DNA of 64,000 nt from Pardosa pseudoannulata. Lineage: Eukaryota > Arthropoda > Arachnida > Araneae > Lycosidae. The notes under the pieces are model-generated. The model did not search any database and was not told the DNA's origin. It was given only the letters and a program-made list of their open reading frames with translations. Made by a program: the position numbers and the translations under genes. Below, piece by piece: positions 1 to 9,881 of this stretch. The stretch spans positions 17,831,682 through 17,895,681 of the forward strand of contig CM063506.1 in NCBI GenBank assembly GCA_032207245.1, in the 5' to 3' direction. Position 1 is the stretch's first letter, and each line of letters starts with the position of its first letter.

Positions 1-437
1 ACCAAGCTGCAAGGTTAAAAGGCATTGGAGAATATGTAAATTGTCGAACAGGTATGCCTTGTCACTTGCATCCAACAAGTGCTTTATTTGGAATGGGTTA
101 TACTCCTGATTATATTGTTTACCATGAACTTGTTATGACAAGTAAAGAATATATGCAATGTGTGACAGCTGTGGATGGCCACTGGCTGGCAGAGTTGGGA
201 CCAATGTTTTATAGTATCAAGGAATCTGTCCATTCACGAATGGAAAATAGAAAGCTTGCAAAAATGAGTCAGAATCAAATGGAAGAAGAAATGGCATCAG
301 CAGAGAAAGAATTGCAAGAAAGAAAGCTAAAGGAAAAGGAAATACTTTCATCAACAAGGAAGAAAACACAAATTTTCACACCAGGAAAAGGTGATTCAGG
401 TACTCCAAGAAGACGACCTGAGCGCTTTGGATTATGA
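1..437 (+). CDS. DHX38: DHX38/PRP16 pre-mRNA splicing helicase, C-terminal exon (5' part outside window)
   Basis: This is the last coding exon of the DEAH-box ATPase that remodels the spliceosome before the second splicing step in the nucleus. The frame is already open at base 3 ([14 protein letters not shown], with the His codon split by the window edge), so the exon starts upstream and the ATG at 54 is not the start codon. The residues through [14 protein letters not shown] and [15 protein letters not shown] match the OB-fold end of animal PRP16 almost residue for residue. They are followed by a charged Lys/Glu helix and the typical C-terminus [11 protein letters not shown], with a stop at 435-437. 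The helicase core lies outside the window. There are no frameshifts. The gene is convergent with the minus-strand C2CD2-like gene. The family assignment comes from my recall of the human protein. Confidence 0.93.
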   Translation, partial: QAARLKGIGEYVNCRTGMPCHLHPTSALFGMGYTPDYIVYHELVMTSKEYMQCVTAVDGHWLAELGPMFYSIKESVHSRMENRKLAKMSQNQMEEEMASAEKELQERKLKEKEILSSTRKKTQIFTPGKGDSGTPRRRPERFGL

Positions 438-620
438 TTTGAATATATATTTGTGAATTTTGTATATACATTATATAAACTTGAAAACATTTTTAAGTAC
501 AAATGAAATTTTACTTTTGTTCTGTTTTTAATTTATTGACTTTGAAACTTTTTTACAAGATATAAATGAATTGCATTCTGAAATTTAACTGTTTAATAAT
601 AAAGTACCAGTGTTTTAACA
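438..620 (+). promoter_or_regulatory. DHX38: DHX38 3' UTR with polyadenylation signal
   Basis: The AT-rich sequence after the stop contains a canonical AATAAA at 598-603, 161 bases downstream of the stop. A short 3' UTR ending shortly after about 615 is the simplest reading. The exact cleavage site is not visible from sequence. Confidence 0.55.
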
Positions 621-1007
621 TGAAAGCATGTTGTTCGAAGGCGAAATGTTCATTGTAAGATTTATTAAAAAAATTGATACTTTCTCAATCTTGATGCAAT
701 ATTTTATCTCCCAACTTCATTTTTGACTTTTAAAGCTTTTGTCGTAATGATGATATTGAGGTAAATCTCAGAGATTTTATTTTCTTTTATAATAAAGTAA
801 GCCTTTGTGAATGATAAAATTATCTCATAACATTATGAATTTAAGTCTCGTAACTTAATTGAAGAAATTATTTACACATTAATTTTAAATTTAAAGTTCT
901 GTAAGATTTTTTTTCAATTCTTTGTTAACTGATATTGCAATTCACTCCCAGTTGTTTTAAGTTTTGAAGTTTTTCTCTCTGCTTTGTAGTTATCTCCTAA
1001 ATTATTT
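621..1007. other. AT-rich intergenic stretch, nothing recognised
   Basis: This is low-complexity AT-rich sequence after the DHX38 polyadenylation signal. I see no open frame, RNA gene or repeat family in it. Confidence 0.5.
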
Positions 1008-2177
1008 GACTCAGTTTCATTAGCCCTTGTGTAGCAAAAACAGGGTTGTATCGGTTTTAACTATAGGGGTTTAAACCAGTGGTTTTAACCGTCCTGGTCA
1101 ATATCAATTTTGACCAGTTTTGACCACTGAAATTCACTTTTCAATATATTTAATACTAATCGAACATAGGTTACTAGCATATGAAAAGGCAAGTAATATT
1201 TGTTAAAAATGTCATAATATAAATAACATCAGCAAAAAACAAATATAACATAACACCAAGATACAAAAAAAAAAAAAAAAAAGTTTTTTTTTTTTTTGTA
1301 CAAGCTGTTTTATATGTAATTTATGTTGAATTCAAAAAATGGTTATAAGTAACAAATTTTGTAGTTGTCTCTAAATTTAAATGATTTCGTAATTTATTTT
1401 GGATTATTCCAAACTTCGAAAATAATCTTTCTCTATAGATGAAGAGCTAGCACAACAGTTCATTAGATGTATTGTAAAATCAACAAATTTTATGTGTATG
1501 CCTTTAACCTTCTTCATTGCTGCCCACCAGACATGAGAACCAAGTGTATATTTTACACTTTCAGAAAAGAAGGATTCAGGATATGGTGCAGATTCTGCTT
1601 TAAATGCAATCACAAGAGTTAAGGTAGGATCAATATTACCATTGTCTTGCTATTTCCTGCTTCTCTTCATCAATACCTTTATCCATGTAGACAGGATTCA
1701 GCATATGTGCCAGAAAATGAACTAGGGTTACATTTTCATTAAATCAAGACTGTATCACATCAGAATAAGCTTCAATATCTTTCACTTTTAACAATCTTGA
1801 TCATTCATCGCATGCATCAGATATAGTAGCTTCTTTGTGAAGTTTATCTAAAGTGAAATAGGCATAAGTTGATTTTGTAAGTGCTTTACCTCTTTCTGTA
1901 TGCCTACATTGTTAATTATTTGAACAATGTTGTCATCAATGTATAAGCATGTTAAATTTCATAAACTTGTTACTGTAATATTTTATTTAACTGCAATACT
2001 CTTTTTATTGCTTATTAAAAGTCATTTCTAATTACAAAAGATGTTATATATTAAATTAAGACCATTTAAAACTATTTTAAACAATTCTGACCAGTTTTTG
2101 GACGGTTAGAACCACTTTTATCCAGTGTCCTGGTCAAAATCACAACCCTGAGCAAAAATGAGAGTTCATAGCACTCC
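1008..2177 (+). repeat. SINE (family A) tail split by the hAT insertion
   Basis: Bases 1012-1040 read GTTTCATTAGCCCTTGTG and then GTAGCAAAAA. This resembles the 3' segment of the intact SINE at 26248-26424, whose minus strand reads GTCTCATTAGCCCTCATG and then TGCAAAA. After the hAT element, 2159-2177 resumes with a segment ending TAGCACTCC, comparable to TAGCGCTCC in the intact copy. The hAT element at 1041-2150 therefore appears to sit inside an old SINE tail. The left half is too diverged to give a 5' boundary. Confidence 0.4.
1041..2150 (-). mobile_element. hAT-superfamily transposon relic with transposase C-terminal fragment
   Basis: The ends are CAGGGTTGTATCGG and, on the other strand, CAGGGTTGTGATTT. 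Subterminal inverted similarity includes GGTTTTAACCGTC at the left and GGTTCTAACCGTC at the right end. The element is flanked by a perfect 8-bp target duplication AGCAAAAA (1033-1040 and 2151-2158), which is the hallmark of hAT integration. On the minus strand, 1613 down to about 1330 encodes a piece of the hAT C-terminal dimerisation region (WWAAMKKVKG, CASSSSIEKDYFRSLE, then a KLRNHLNLE-like stretch). The catalytic core is missing, so this is a non-autonomous internal-deletion derivative. Confidence 0.8.
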
Positions 2178-2480
2178 AAGTGCTATGTACTCAATACCAA
2201 AGTTAACCTGATTAGTCCTTCAGGTCTAAATTTATCAAGCAGCAGATAAAAATTTATATAAAGTTTAAAAAGCTACTGAGGTTTTATAATAAAGGGAATT
2301 GTTGTATAACAGTAATAAAGTAAGATAAATGAGATAATCTTCTGCAGTATATTCAAAATGTGAATTGAAATTTTCCTTTTAATCCTATAATATCCTTTAC
2401 ATTTCATAGATTAAATTATTGTATTAAAAACATATAAATATATAAATATCGTACTGAAGATTTAAGGATTAAATAATATA

Positions 2481-3226
2481 CACGGTTTCTGCGCACCTGG
2501 AAAGTCAGGGAAAATCATGGATTTAGACAATGGATCAATTTTGTCATGGAAAGTCATGAATCCGCTAAACTACTGATTAAAAAAAATACATTGAATTATT
2601 TAATTCTATTTTTACTTGTCATTTGGCTGAAGTTACTGAGTTTGGTACTTATGTATTATCCTATTGATCATATTGCCAAGTAAAATTCGTTCACCAAGGA
2701 AATTCAAAGCAAAAAAGCTTAATGGGTGGGTAAATGTGTATTATTCTGGTTTTTTCTTAAATTGTCGATTAAAATTTTATTAATATAATAATTATTTTTT
2801 AATAAAAATTAAGATTTTTGTACAAAATATAAGTTTATCTCAAGGGCTATTGTATATAAAAATTATAGGGTTATCATGTTTGGCTATTATTCATGGTCAC
2901 CTGTATTATACCTAAGTACCCTAAATTCAAATTGGAAACATTTTGATTGAAAAATTGCTATATGATTAAACTTAGGTGTGTAGATACAATTTATTTTTAT
3001 GTATGAGAGTTTACTAACACTTATAAAGTAAGTTTATAGTTTTTTTTTATGATAAAATTCTTGTAATTTCTCTAAAAGCATGTATTTTATTTGTGTGTAC
3101 ATCAGAAGTTTTATTCATATATACTTTAACGAAAGCTTTTTAAAGTCATTTAAAATAATCTGCTAAAATCAATCTGCTAAAGGGAAAGTCATGGATTTGA
3201 AAAATTTTATTTTGGCAGATACCCTG
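2481..3226. mobile_element. hAT-like non-autonomous element (diverged)
   Basis: The left end reads CACGGTTTCTGCGCACC and the right end, on the minus strand, reads CAGGGTATCTGCCAAA. These look like a diverged version of the common hAT terminus CAGGGTNTCTGC. Internally the motif GGAAAGTCATGGATTTGA at the right recurs as related text at 2500-2570. I find no convincing 8-bp target duplication and no coding sequence. Assignment to hAT rests on the termini only. Confidence 0.45.
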
Positions 3227-3970
3227 AATATATCATTTGTGTATTAAAAGAGAGATTTTGAGCATTTTTAAATCATGATTGCTTTAAAATCAGAATAGTT
3301 TCTAATTAGTTGTTCATAAACAAGTTTTTATGTAGCATATTTATAATTTTAGCAAAAATGCAGTGACAATTACAATGAAGATAAAATTGTTGGCATTTAT
3401 CATACTTTTTTTCTTATTTAATCCAAAAATATACTTTCACTTGAAACAATTCACTCATTTATTTAGTGCGTCTTTTAATTTTTGTTTAACACCATCAGCA
3501 CCTATTGCTGTTTCATGTGGGAGGTATTTATTATCTCTACACATGATGTTACTGAGAATCTAGGACATTCCATGTGAACTTCTTTTGTCTGATTTATTAT
3601 TGTGCTATGAAGCTGAATTTTTCATACAATAGGTACTCAACCACCCAAGAGTTAGGGGCTTACTCTGGACATTGTAAAGGTACCCTATGAGGCAGGTAAA
3701 AAATGGTTTGTTTTTTGGCTGAGAATTATATTTCTACAAAAATAATCGATTAAAATTATCACATATGTACCTAATCTATTATTTAAGCCAAATATAAAAG
3801 AAAATCATTTAGGTAATATCTAAGTTTAAGGATAAAACGTATGGAAATCATGCAGAAGATATTAAAATAACCTAAAATAAATGATTCAATGAGATATTTA
3901 AAGGAATAACATCATAATGCTAGAAAAAATCGTTATTTTTGCCTATTTAATATGTGATAAATTGATGAAT
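3227..3970. other. AT-rich intergenic stretch, nothing recognised
   Basis: A 66-codon open frame at 3363-3563 is rich in Phe, Leu and Ile, as expected of chance frames in AT-rich DNA, and has no recognisable family. I see no repeat boundary or RNA gene. Confidence 0.4.
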
Positions 3971-3974
3971 TTAA

Positions 3975-4270
3975 TAGCCTGCTCCTATAATAGGGCTTGA
4001 TATAATGGCATTAAATGCTCGAAAAGGGGGACGAGGTGGATTTTGAACATTTTAAAAATGACAGAATATTTCTCTGTGATATGACGCTTATTCATACCAA
4101 TATATTTTAGAATCGGATCTATAGTTTAGGAAAAGATAAACTTTACTCGCTTTGAATTTTGTCCCTTACTCATCAAAAATCCAATATAGATGCTCTGTCC
4201 ATATCAGGTCCAACCGCTTCATAAATTGTAGATCACACAGACAGATAACTTAGGCTATTATTACATTACG
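3975..4270. repeat. Interspersed repeat, copy 1 of a local pair
   Basis: This matches 4608-4780 over two blocks: one around GCTCGAAAAGGGGGA (4018-4032) and one from ACTCGCTTTGAATTTT through ACAACTTAGGCTATTATT-like sequence. Copy 1 carries about 100 extra bases (roughly 4047-4145) between the blocks. No coding sequence or terminal repeat is visible, so the repeat class is undetermined. Confidence 0.6.
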
Positions 4271-4384
4271 AAAAGAAAGTTTAAGTCATAAAAAGTTGAA
4301 AAAATAGTAAACATTTATTTTAGGAATAAGAATTTAAAAGAAAAAGCAGAAAATATTAATTTAGACATTTAGAAAAATTTGGCT

Positions 4385-4464
4385 GTGTAGGGGATTGAAC
4401 TGTCAACCCGAGAAGTATGACGATCAAATAGGCAGACCATCTACCGAATATACTAGGCCTACAC
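4385..4464 (-). repeat. tRNA-like, Pol III-type remnant (not a functional tRNA)
   Basis: On the minus strand the 80-nt segment begins GTGTAGG and ends CCTACAC, giving a perfect 7-bp acceptor-like stem. It has a good A box (TAGTATATTCGG) and a B-box-like AGTTCAATCCC. The distance from the B box to the 3' acceptor strand is several bases too short for a normal T stem. A tRNA pseudogene or the tRNA head of an old SINE is more likely than a working tRNA. It lies between the two copies of the local repeat. Confidence 0.35.
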
Positions 4465-4554
4465 ATGATGTGAGATTTAATTAAAGTAATGAGGGTCGAG
4501 TAAACACAGTCCAGTTGAAATATTATGTTCTGCCATCGCTGCCCCCTCGTATTC

Positions 4555-4590
4555 TATACTAAATTCATATCAAGAATGAATTTAGTATAA
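4555..4590. repeat. Perfect inverted repeat (13-bp arms)
   Basis: ATACTAAATTCAT is followed within a few bases by its exact inverse ATGAATTTAGTAT, forming a short hairpin. It lies just upstream of the second copy of the local repeat and may mark a transposon end or rearrangement junction. Confidence 0.5.
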
Positions 4591-4607
4591 AATAAAGGGG
4601 AGAATAA

Positions 4608-4785
4608 GACTTGAAATAATAGCATTAAACGCTCGAAAAGGGGGATGGGATGGATTTCGAACTCGCTTTGAATTTTGCTAACCCTAACTCATAAAAAATC
4701 TAATATGGATGCCTGTATCCATTCCAGGTACAACCGCTTCATAAATTCGTGGACAGACAACTTAGGCTATTATTATATAGGGGAT
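4608..4785. repeat. Interspersed repeat, copy 2 of a local pair
   Basis: This is collinear with 3990-4270 but lacks about 100 internal bases. The shared text includes GCTCGAAAAGGGGGA, ACTCGCTTTGAATTTTG and ACAACCGCTTCATAAATT. It abuts a fragment of a different hAT family at about 4788. Confidence 0.6.
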
Positions 4786-4787
4786 TG

Positions 4788-4888
4788 GTAAAACTGTGCT
4801 GACTGATTCTCAATTCTCCTGTCTATGGAATATAGGTTTTAAAAGAGGTGAAAAAAAAAATCAATTGATTTAATACATGTAAACCCTG
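4788..4888. mobile_element. Truncated hAT MITE, same family as 57075-57852
   Basis: CTGTGCTGACTGATTCTC (from 4795) and the following TGGAATATAGGTTTTAAAAG match, in inverse orientation, the left part of the complete element at 57075-57852. The piece ends in AAACCCTG at 4888, equivalent to the CAGGGTT terminus. Only one end is present. Confidence 0.6.
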
Positions 4889-5867
4889 CTTGTAACAACC
4901 AAAGAGGCTCAGATTCACAGAAAAAAATGTTTGCTTTTAATTCTATTTAATTTACTGTGGCAATATATATTTAATTGAAATCATATTAGTAAATGTGTTT
5001 TTAAGGTTTTTTTATTTTTATTTCAAAAAAAAAAATATTTAAGGGCATTTATATAATGATTACATAAGAATAGTCTTGGAATTTTGTTTCAATATTGTAT
5101 ATGTTTCTATGAAAAGTGTGTTTTATGTCTTCAGGAAACTTCACATCTTTTCTTTCATACACATGTTTAGATCAAGCTTACTGTTTGTTTTTATAATTTC
5201 TGATCAGCATTTTTAATCATTCTAAAAAAGTACAAGCAAAAGATCCATTTTTCAGATTTTCAAGGCATTTACAACTAACTAAGCTGTTACTAAAAAAACA
5301 TTTTTAATAACAGCTAATTACTAATGAAATTTCATAAATTTCAATGGTAAAACATCTTTTTCTAATGATTAATACCTGAATTCTTTTATTTATTTTAAGG
5401 AATACTGAAAGATTAATCAAAAAGGTTTTTAGAGTTAAGTACAGTCTCATTTGATTTTTAATATACTGTGACTATTTTGAGAACTATATCAAGTATACAT
5501 CTAAAATTAATTTTTGTGTTATATAAAATTTTACATTATATTCCAATTTAAATTTTTAAAGTATACAAAATCTATTTTTTATTTTAAAGGCTATTATAAA
5601 ATAGTATACTAATTCTAAAATTTGATAGCATTATTGCAGCATAAATATTCTGTTTTGAACATGTTTGTGTCAAATCATAAAATTATTTATGCTTGAAAAA
5701 ATCATATAACAAGAAAGGTTTGTATAAACAAACTACCATTTGTTTGAACACTTAATGTTATTATAGGGTTATAAAAATTACTAAATTCTAGTAAGTTCTA
5801 AACAAACAACTTTGTTGCAAAATCATGATTTTTTTATTTTTAGTGTTATTATTTTATTATTATTAAT
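4889..5867. other. AT-rich intergenic stretch, nothing recognised
   Basis: Long A/T-rich tracts with no coding signal, no inverted termini and no RNA gene that I can support. Confidence 0.4.
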
Positions 5868-6470
5868 CACGGTTTGTCATAAATCACGCCGATGACCGTG
5901 TCAGGATACGCCGTCTTCTAGGCGAACAGTTGCTCCCTCATTGTACAGTAGGTCATACACAAGCCGGTGGTGGCGGTATTATGCTTTAAAGGACGTTTTC
6001 TTGAGCTTCTCTGGAACCCGTGGGTGTGGTAGAGCAGACCATGAATGCTACATGGTATCTGAACATCATTTCGGACCAGCTGCACCTTTACATGGTCTCT
6101 GTTTTTCCAGATGTAAATGGAATGTTCCAACAGGACAACGGCCCTTGTCATAAGGCTAAAATTGTGTTGGGGTGGTTCCAGGAACATGATGTTGAATTCC
6201 AGTTAATGTTCTGACCGCCTAACTCACCGGATCTCAATCCGATAGAACACATTTGGGATGTCGTGGGACGGCAGCTCAGAGTTCAAAGACCACCAATTCG
6301 CAATATCTCGGATTTGCGTAACCGTTGCTTAAACATCTGGTACAATCTGTCTCCGGCCATCTACCGAGGACTTGTGGCATCCATGCTAAGGCGGGTTGAA
6401 GCTGTGTTGCGCGCCAATGGTGGGCCAACTCGTGATTGTCAGTTGGTCATAATGTTTTGGCTCTTGAGTG
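5868..6470 (+). pseudogene. Tc1-like transposase pseudogene, 5'-truncated
   Basis: This is the C-terminal half of a Tc1/mariner transposase. It begins at about RVRIRRLLGEQ and runs through QAGGGGIML, the catalytic-core segment GMFQQDNGPCHKAK (second catalytic Asp) and SPDLNPIEHIWD (third catalytic acidic residue). In-frame stops at about 5987, 6002 and 6212 break it. It ends in GTTTTGGCTCTTGAGTG followed by TA (6471-6472), which looks like a Tc1 right terminus. The N-terminal DNA-binding half and left terminus are absent. Inactive. Confidence 0.85.
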
Positions 6471-6784
6471 TATAAACCATTAATTGAGAAAGATTTTGGG
6501 GCCATCCTGTCACCATTGCATATTTACATCACATTACTTTAGACATTTCTTTTTTTGGGTGTGTTCAGATTAGTTTTTGATAAACTTTGTATTTTTTGAA
6601 TAACAGTGTAGTATTTGTGATTTCGTCTTTAGCTATTCTTAAATATAAATTAAATAACTCAAGCTTATTAATTATTCTTGTTTTATATAAAAAGGAATAT
6701 CAATCCGATGTTACCCCTATTTTTCTACAGATTGATACCGTATAATTCAGTTGCATATTTTTATTTTTCCCAGAGTCACCTCAC

Positions 6785-6960
6785 CAGGGGCGTAAGCAAG
6801 GGGGGGGGAGGTGTTTAACCCCAACCCCCCTTTGAGTTCCGATAAAATGGCAAAAATAAAAATTTTAGTAGAAATTATGCGGGCTATTATTTTTTTAGAA
6901 TTCTGAACCCTCCTTGAAAATTATAACCCCTCCCTTGAAAAAATTCTGCGTACGTCACTG
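6785..6960. mobile_element. hAT-type MITE with CAGGGGCGTA ends, copy 1
   Basis: It starts CAGGGGCGTAAGCAAGG and ends TACGTCACTG, so the termini are short inverted repeats of the CAGNGGCGTA type. The body (AAAATGGCAAAAATAAAAA, then AGAAATTATGCGGGCTATT) is shared with 55836-55988, which has 8-bp target duplications. Here the flanks no longer show a duplication, so this copy is probably older. Confidence 0.7.
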
Positions 6961-8097
6961 CATTTGGTTACCCAAAAGTAGATTAGATATAGAGAGGCTT
7001 TTATCATAGAAGGTTAATCTATGACATTCTATATTGTTATTTATCATCACACATATACACACAAGAAAAGCACCTAGTCATAGCAGCAACCCGAAAATGG
7101 AAGATATCAGCTCTGTCTCAGTTCCTTCCATACTCCCTTGGTATCGTGGTATTTCAATTTGACAAAACACTTTCAAAATTAATCAGTAGAATGTTCAATT
7201 ATTCTTTAATCTTGTCTCAATTAAAAAAGAAAAAATTAGGTCTTTATACAGTTAAAAAGAATGAAAAATGAAACACAAAAATGAATATTCCAAGAGTCAA
7301 CTTTGAAATTTATATTAAAAAAGAACAAGAACTTACAAGATTGCAAGTAAATGAAGCTAAACAATCAGCATCTATGAGACTGGCGCAATTTCCAAAGTTA
7401 TGCATTACAGTGAGGCCATTTATCACCCGAAGTTCGAAACAGAAACAGAATTACTTGTAATGACTGCCACAAACCAAAAATAATTTAAAACTTTTATGAA
7501 ATTTATGATCATCAAATTCGGCAGCTCTATTGAAACAGAATTGTAGCTGTTCCTGTCCTTCATTTTAAAAAAACAACAAACAGAAAAGAAATCACATTTA
7601 ACATTTAAATTTTCTGTTGTAAAAATAACGGATTATTTGATGCATTAAAGTATTGAATTTTGCGAAATGGACAGAAAATCCAAAGTAATTGGTTGGTTTA
7701 TTCTATTAAATCATACGCAGTTTATTATTTCTACTGTAAAATATATGGATCCAAAGAAAAAAACTTAGAAGTATATCAAGTTATTCGGATCGGAGACATT
7801 TAGACTCAGATGTATGCAAATATCACACCTCATAAAACGCGCATAAAAAAATCTCATAAAAAAACGAGCATCACGACACACCGAGAAGTAATGCAAATTG
7901 GACAATAATGATATTCACACAGGTTTCGACTGAAAATGAAAAATTTTAAAGTTTGGCGGCCAATGAATGAACGTGTGTTGCTGCAGCGAATCTTATCTAC
8001 GCAACTGGCATGATATTTAAGAGGAGAAATTTTGATTTCAGGTCATAAATTCTTTGCAAATTTCATTTCATTCCGTGTACTCAGGTAGACAGCAACT
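6961..8097. other. Intergenic; possible left flank of the Tc1-like relic
   Basis: I recognise no gene. A 59-codon frame at 7281-7460 lacks any family signature. Bases 7830-8097 may include the left end and 5' leader of the Tc1-like relic that follows, but I could not match a left terminus to the right terminus near 9158. Confidence 0.35.
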
Positions 8098-9158
8098 ATG
8101 CCTCGATATGCACAGATGTCAGCATTTGAGAGAGGACTTGTAGTTGAGCTCAAAGAAGCCGGTTGATCTAATCGGAGAAACGCTTGACATATGAGCAGGA
8201 TTAATGCCACAATTAGACGACCGAGTGGATGTGAGGACCGATCAATCGTCAGAATAGCACAGCACCAGATGTATTATTACCATTGATTGTATGTGCAACT
8301 AGTTCTTCAGTGACCACAAAGACCCCTGAGGTCAAAGCGCCCCTTGCGCTAACTGCCATTGACCTCTGTACAACGACAAGCCCGTTTGCGGTGGTGTCAG
8401 TCAGGCTTATTTCAACTGGAATGTCACTAACTGGAGTAGAATAGACTTTAGTGAGGAGTCCCGATGACCAGTGATCACTGGCACGACCAGTGACACGTCT
8501 TCAAGACGTGTCTGGAGACACCCCGGACAGCTATGGGATACCAACCTGACTGTCTTCCGGCATCTAGGCCGACAACCAGGTCTAGATTGCCATTTCATTT
8601 CATAGTAGGACCTCTTTGGTTGTCATCCGTGCCACCCTTATAGGTCCAGCAGTACGTCGAAGTTCTACGCCTTGTTGTGTTGCAATTCATGTCACGCCAT
8701 CACGGCTTACGTTTCAACAAAATAATGCCTGTCCCCACACTGCACGTGTTTCTACTGCTTATCTCCGTGCTTGCCGAACGCTACATTGGCCAGCAAGATC
8801 GCCGGGTCTTTCTCCTATTGAGCACGATTGGAACATTATAGGCAGGGACCTCCAACTATCTCAGTATTTTGACGATCTAACGTGCCAGTTGGGCAGAATT
8901 TGGCTCTATATTCCTTAGGACATCCGCCACCTCTATCAATCAATGTCAAGCCGAATAACTGTTTGCATAAGGGTCAGAGGTGAAAAAATGCGTTACTAAA
9001 TTTTTCACTTTTTGAAGTTCTATCACTTGAATAAATCATCCAATTTTTCTCAAATTGCAATCATTTGTTTTTCTGTACATGTACATCACATCTATCAATT
9101 TTCGTCTCATTCGGGTTGACTCCTTCTACGTGCATCGTTATTTTTTTGTCCAAGAGTG
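8098..9158 (+). pseudogene. Tc1-like transposase pseudogene, near full length
   Basis: The frame opens with an ATG at 8098 (MPRYAQMSAFERGLVVELKE), typical of the N-terminal paired-like helix-turn-helix of Tc1 transposases. It is soon broken by stops and frameshifts. The core resumes after 8600 with FQQNNACPHTARV and RSPGLSPIEHDW. The usual catalytic Asp of the QDN motif is Asn here. The frame ends at 8997-8999. The right terminus is probably TTTTTTGTCCAAGAGTG followed by TA at about 9159-9160. Inactive. Confidence 0.8.
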
Positions 9159-9879
9159 TAAATTTTTGTAAACCAACAAGAGCAATTAAGTCCATAACTT
9201 TAAATACATCAATAACGTTAATATAAAATCAACAAATTCTCATTAAGGAAGATTTCATTTTCTAGAGGAATTCAGATGTTTATTAAGGGATCACTTAAAA
9301 TAAAACAGTATCAAAAGAGATAAATATTTTTCTCTTATTATGGACGCATGACATCAGTCATGCATAGCAAATTACAATTATATTTCGGTTTGTAAAGTGT
9401 GATGTAAAAAATATTTACGTTTAGGAGCATTTCTAGAATTCTAGCGCTTAATACAAATGTCAAAAGTGAGTTTTAAAGGCCCTGCCTTTAAAACTCACTA
9501 GAAAAACATGATACCAAATTAGGAGAAAGGGTTCGATAATGGATTCAGTTGAGCGGAAATCAACACCAATTTCAACAAAGGATTAAAACATCAGTTCTTC
9601 CATCATATGGCACGATATTTTAGTGTAAATCAATATATCTAGTAAATTTTTTCAAATTCCACAATTAAATATTAATGAATATTTATTATCTTTAAAAAAT
9701 TATTGTGAAGTAAAAAAACTAGACGAATCTTTTCATTTTTCGAATTAAAATTTGAAGCAATGAAGTTGATTATTGATAGCGAATTTTTTACTATAAGAAC
9801 TAGAAAGAAGCCTCGACATTTCCATGATGAAAATCTCGATGAAGATCTTAAACATTCAAAAGAGGAATTTAAAGTAGAA
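9159..9879. other. Intergenic with a perfect hairpin
   Basis: Unassigned AT-rich sequence. The only structure I see is the perfect 15-bp hairpin at 9465-9499, listed separately. Confidence 0.4.
9465..9499. repeat. Perfect 15-bp hairpin
   Basis: AGTGAGTTTTAAAGG (9465-9479) and its exact reverse complement (9485-9499) flank a five-base loop. It may be a transposon footprint or a chance palindrome. No transcript context is visible. Confidence 0.55.
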
Positions 9880-9881
9880 TA

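Noticed and set aside
7281..7460. 59-codon frame MNIPRVNFEIYIKKEQELTR...
   Set aside because: It is short and isolated with no family match that I recognise; in a transposon-rich interval it is more likely chance or a remnant.
8380..8600. Left terminus and catalytic first Asp of the second Tc1 relic
   Set aside because: I could not identify a matching left TIR or a continuous frame here, so no boundary was claimed.
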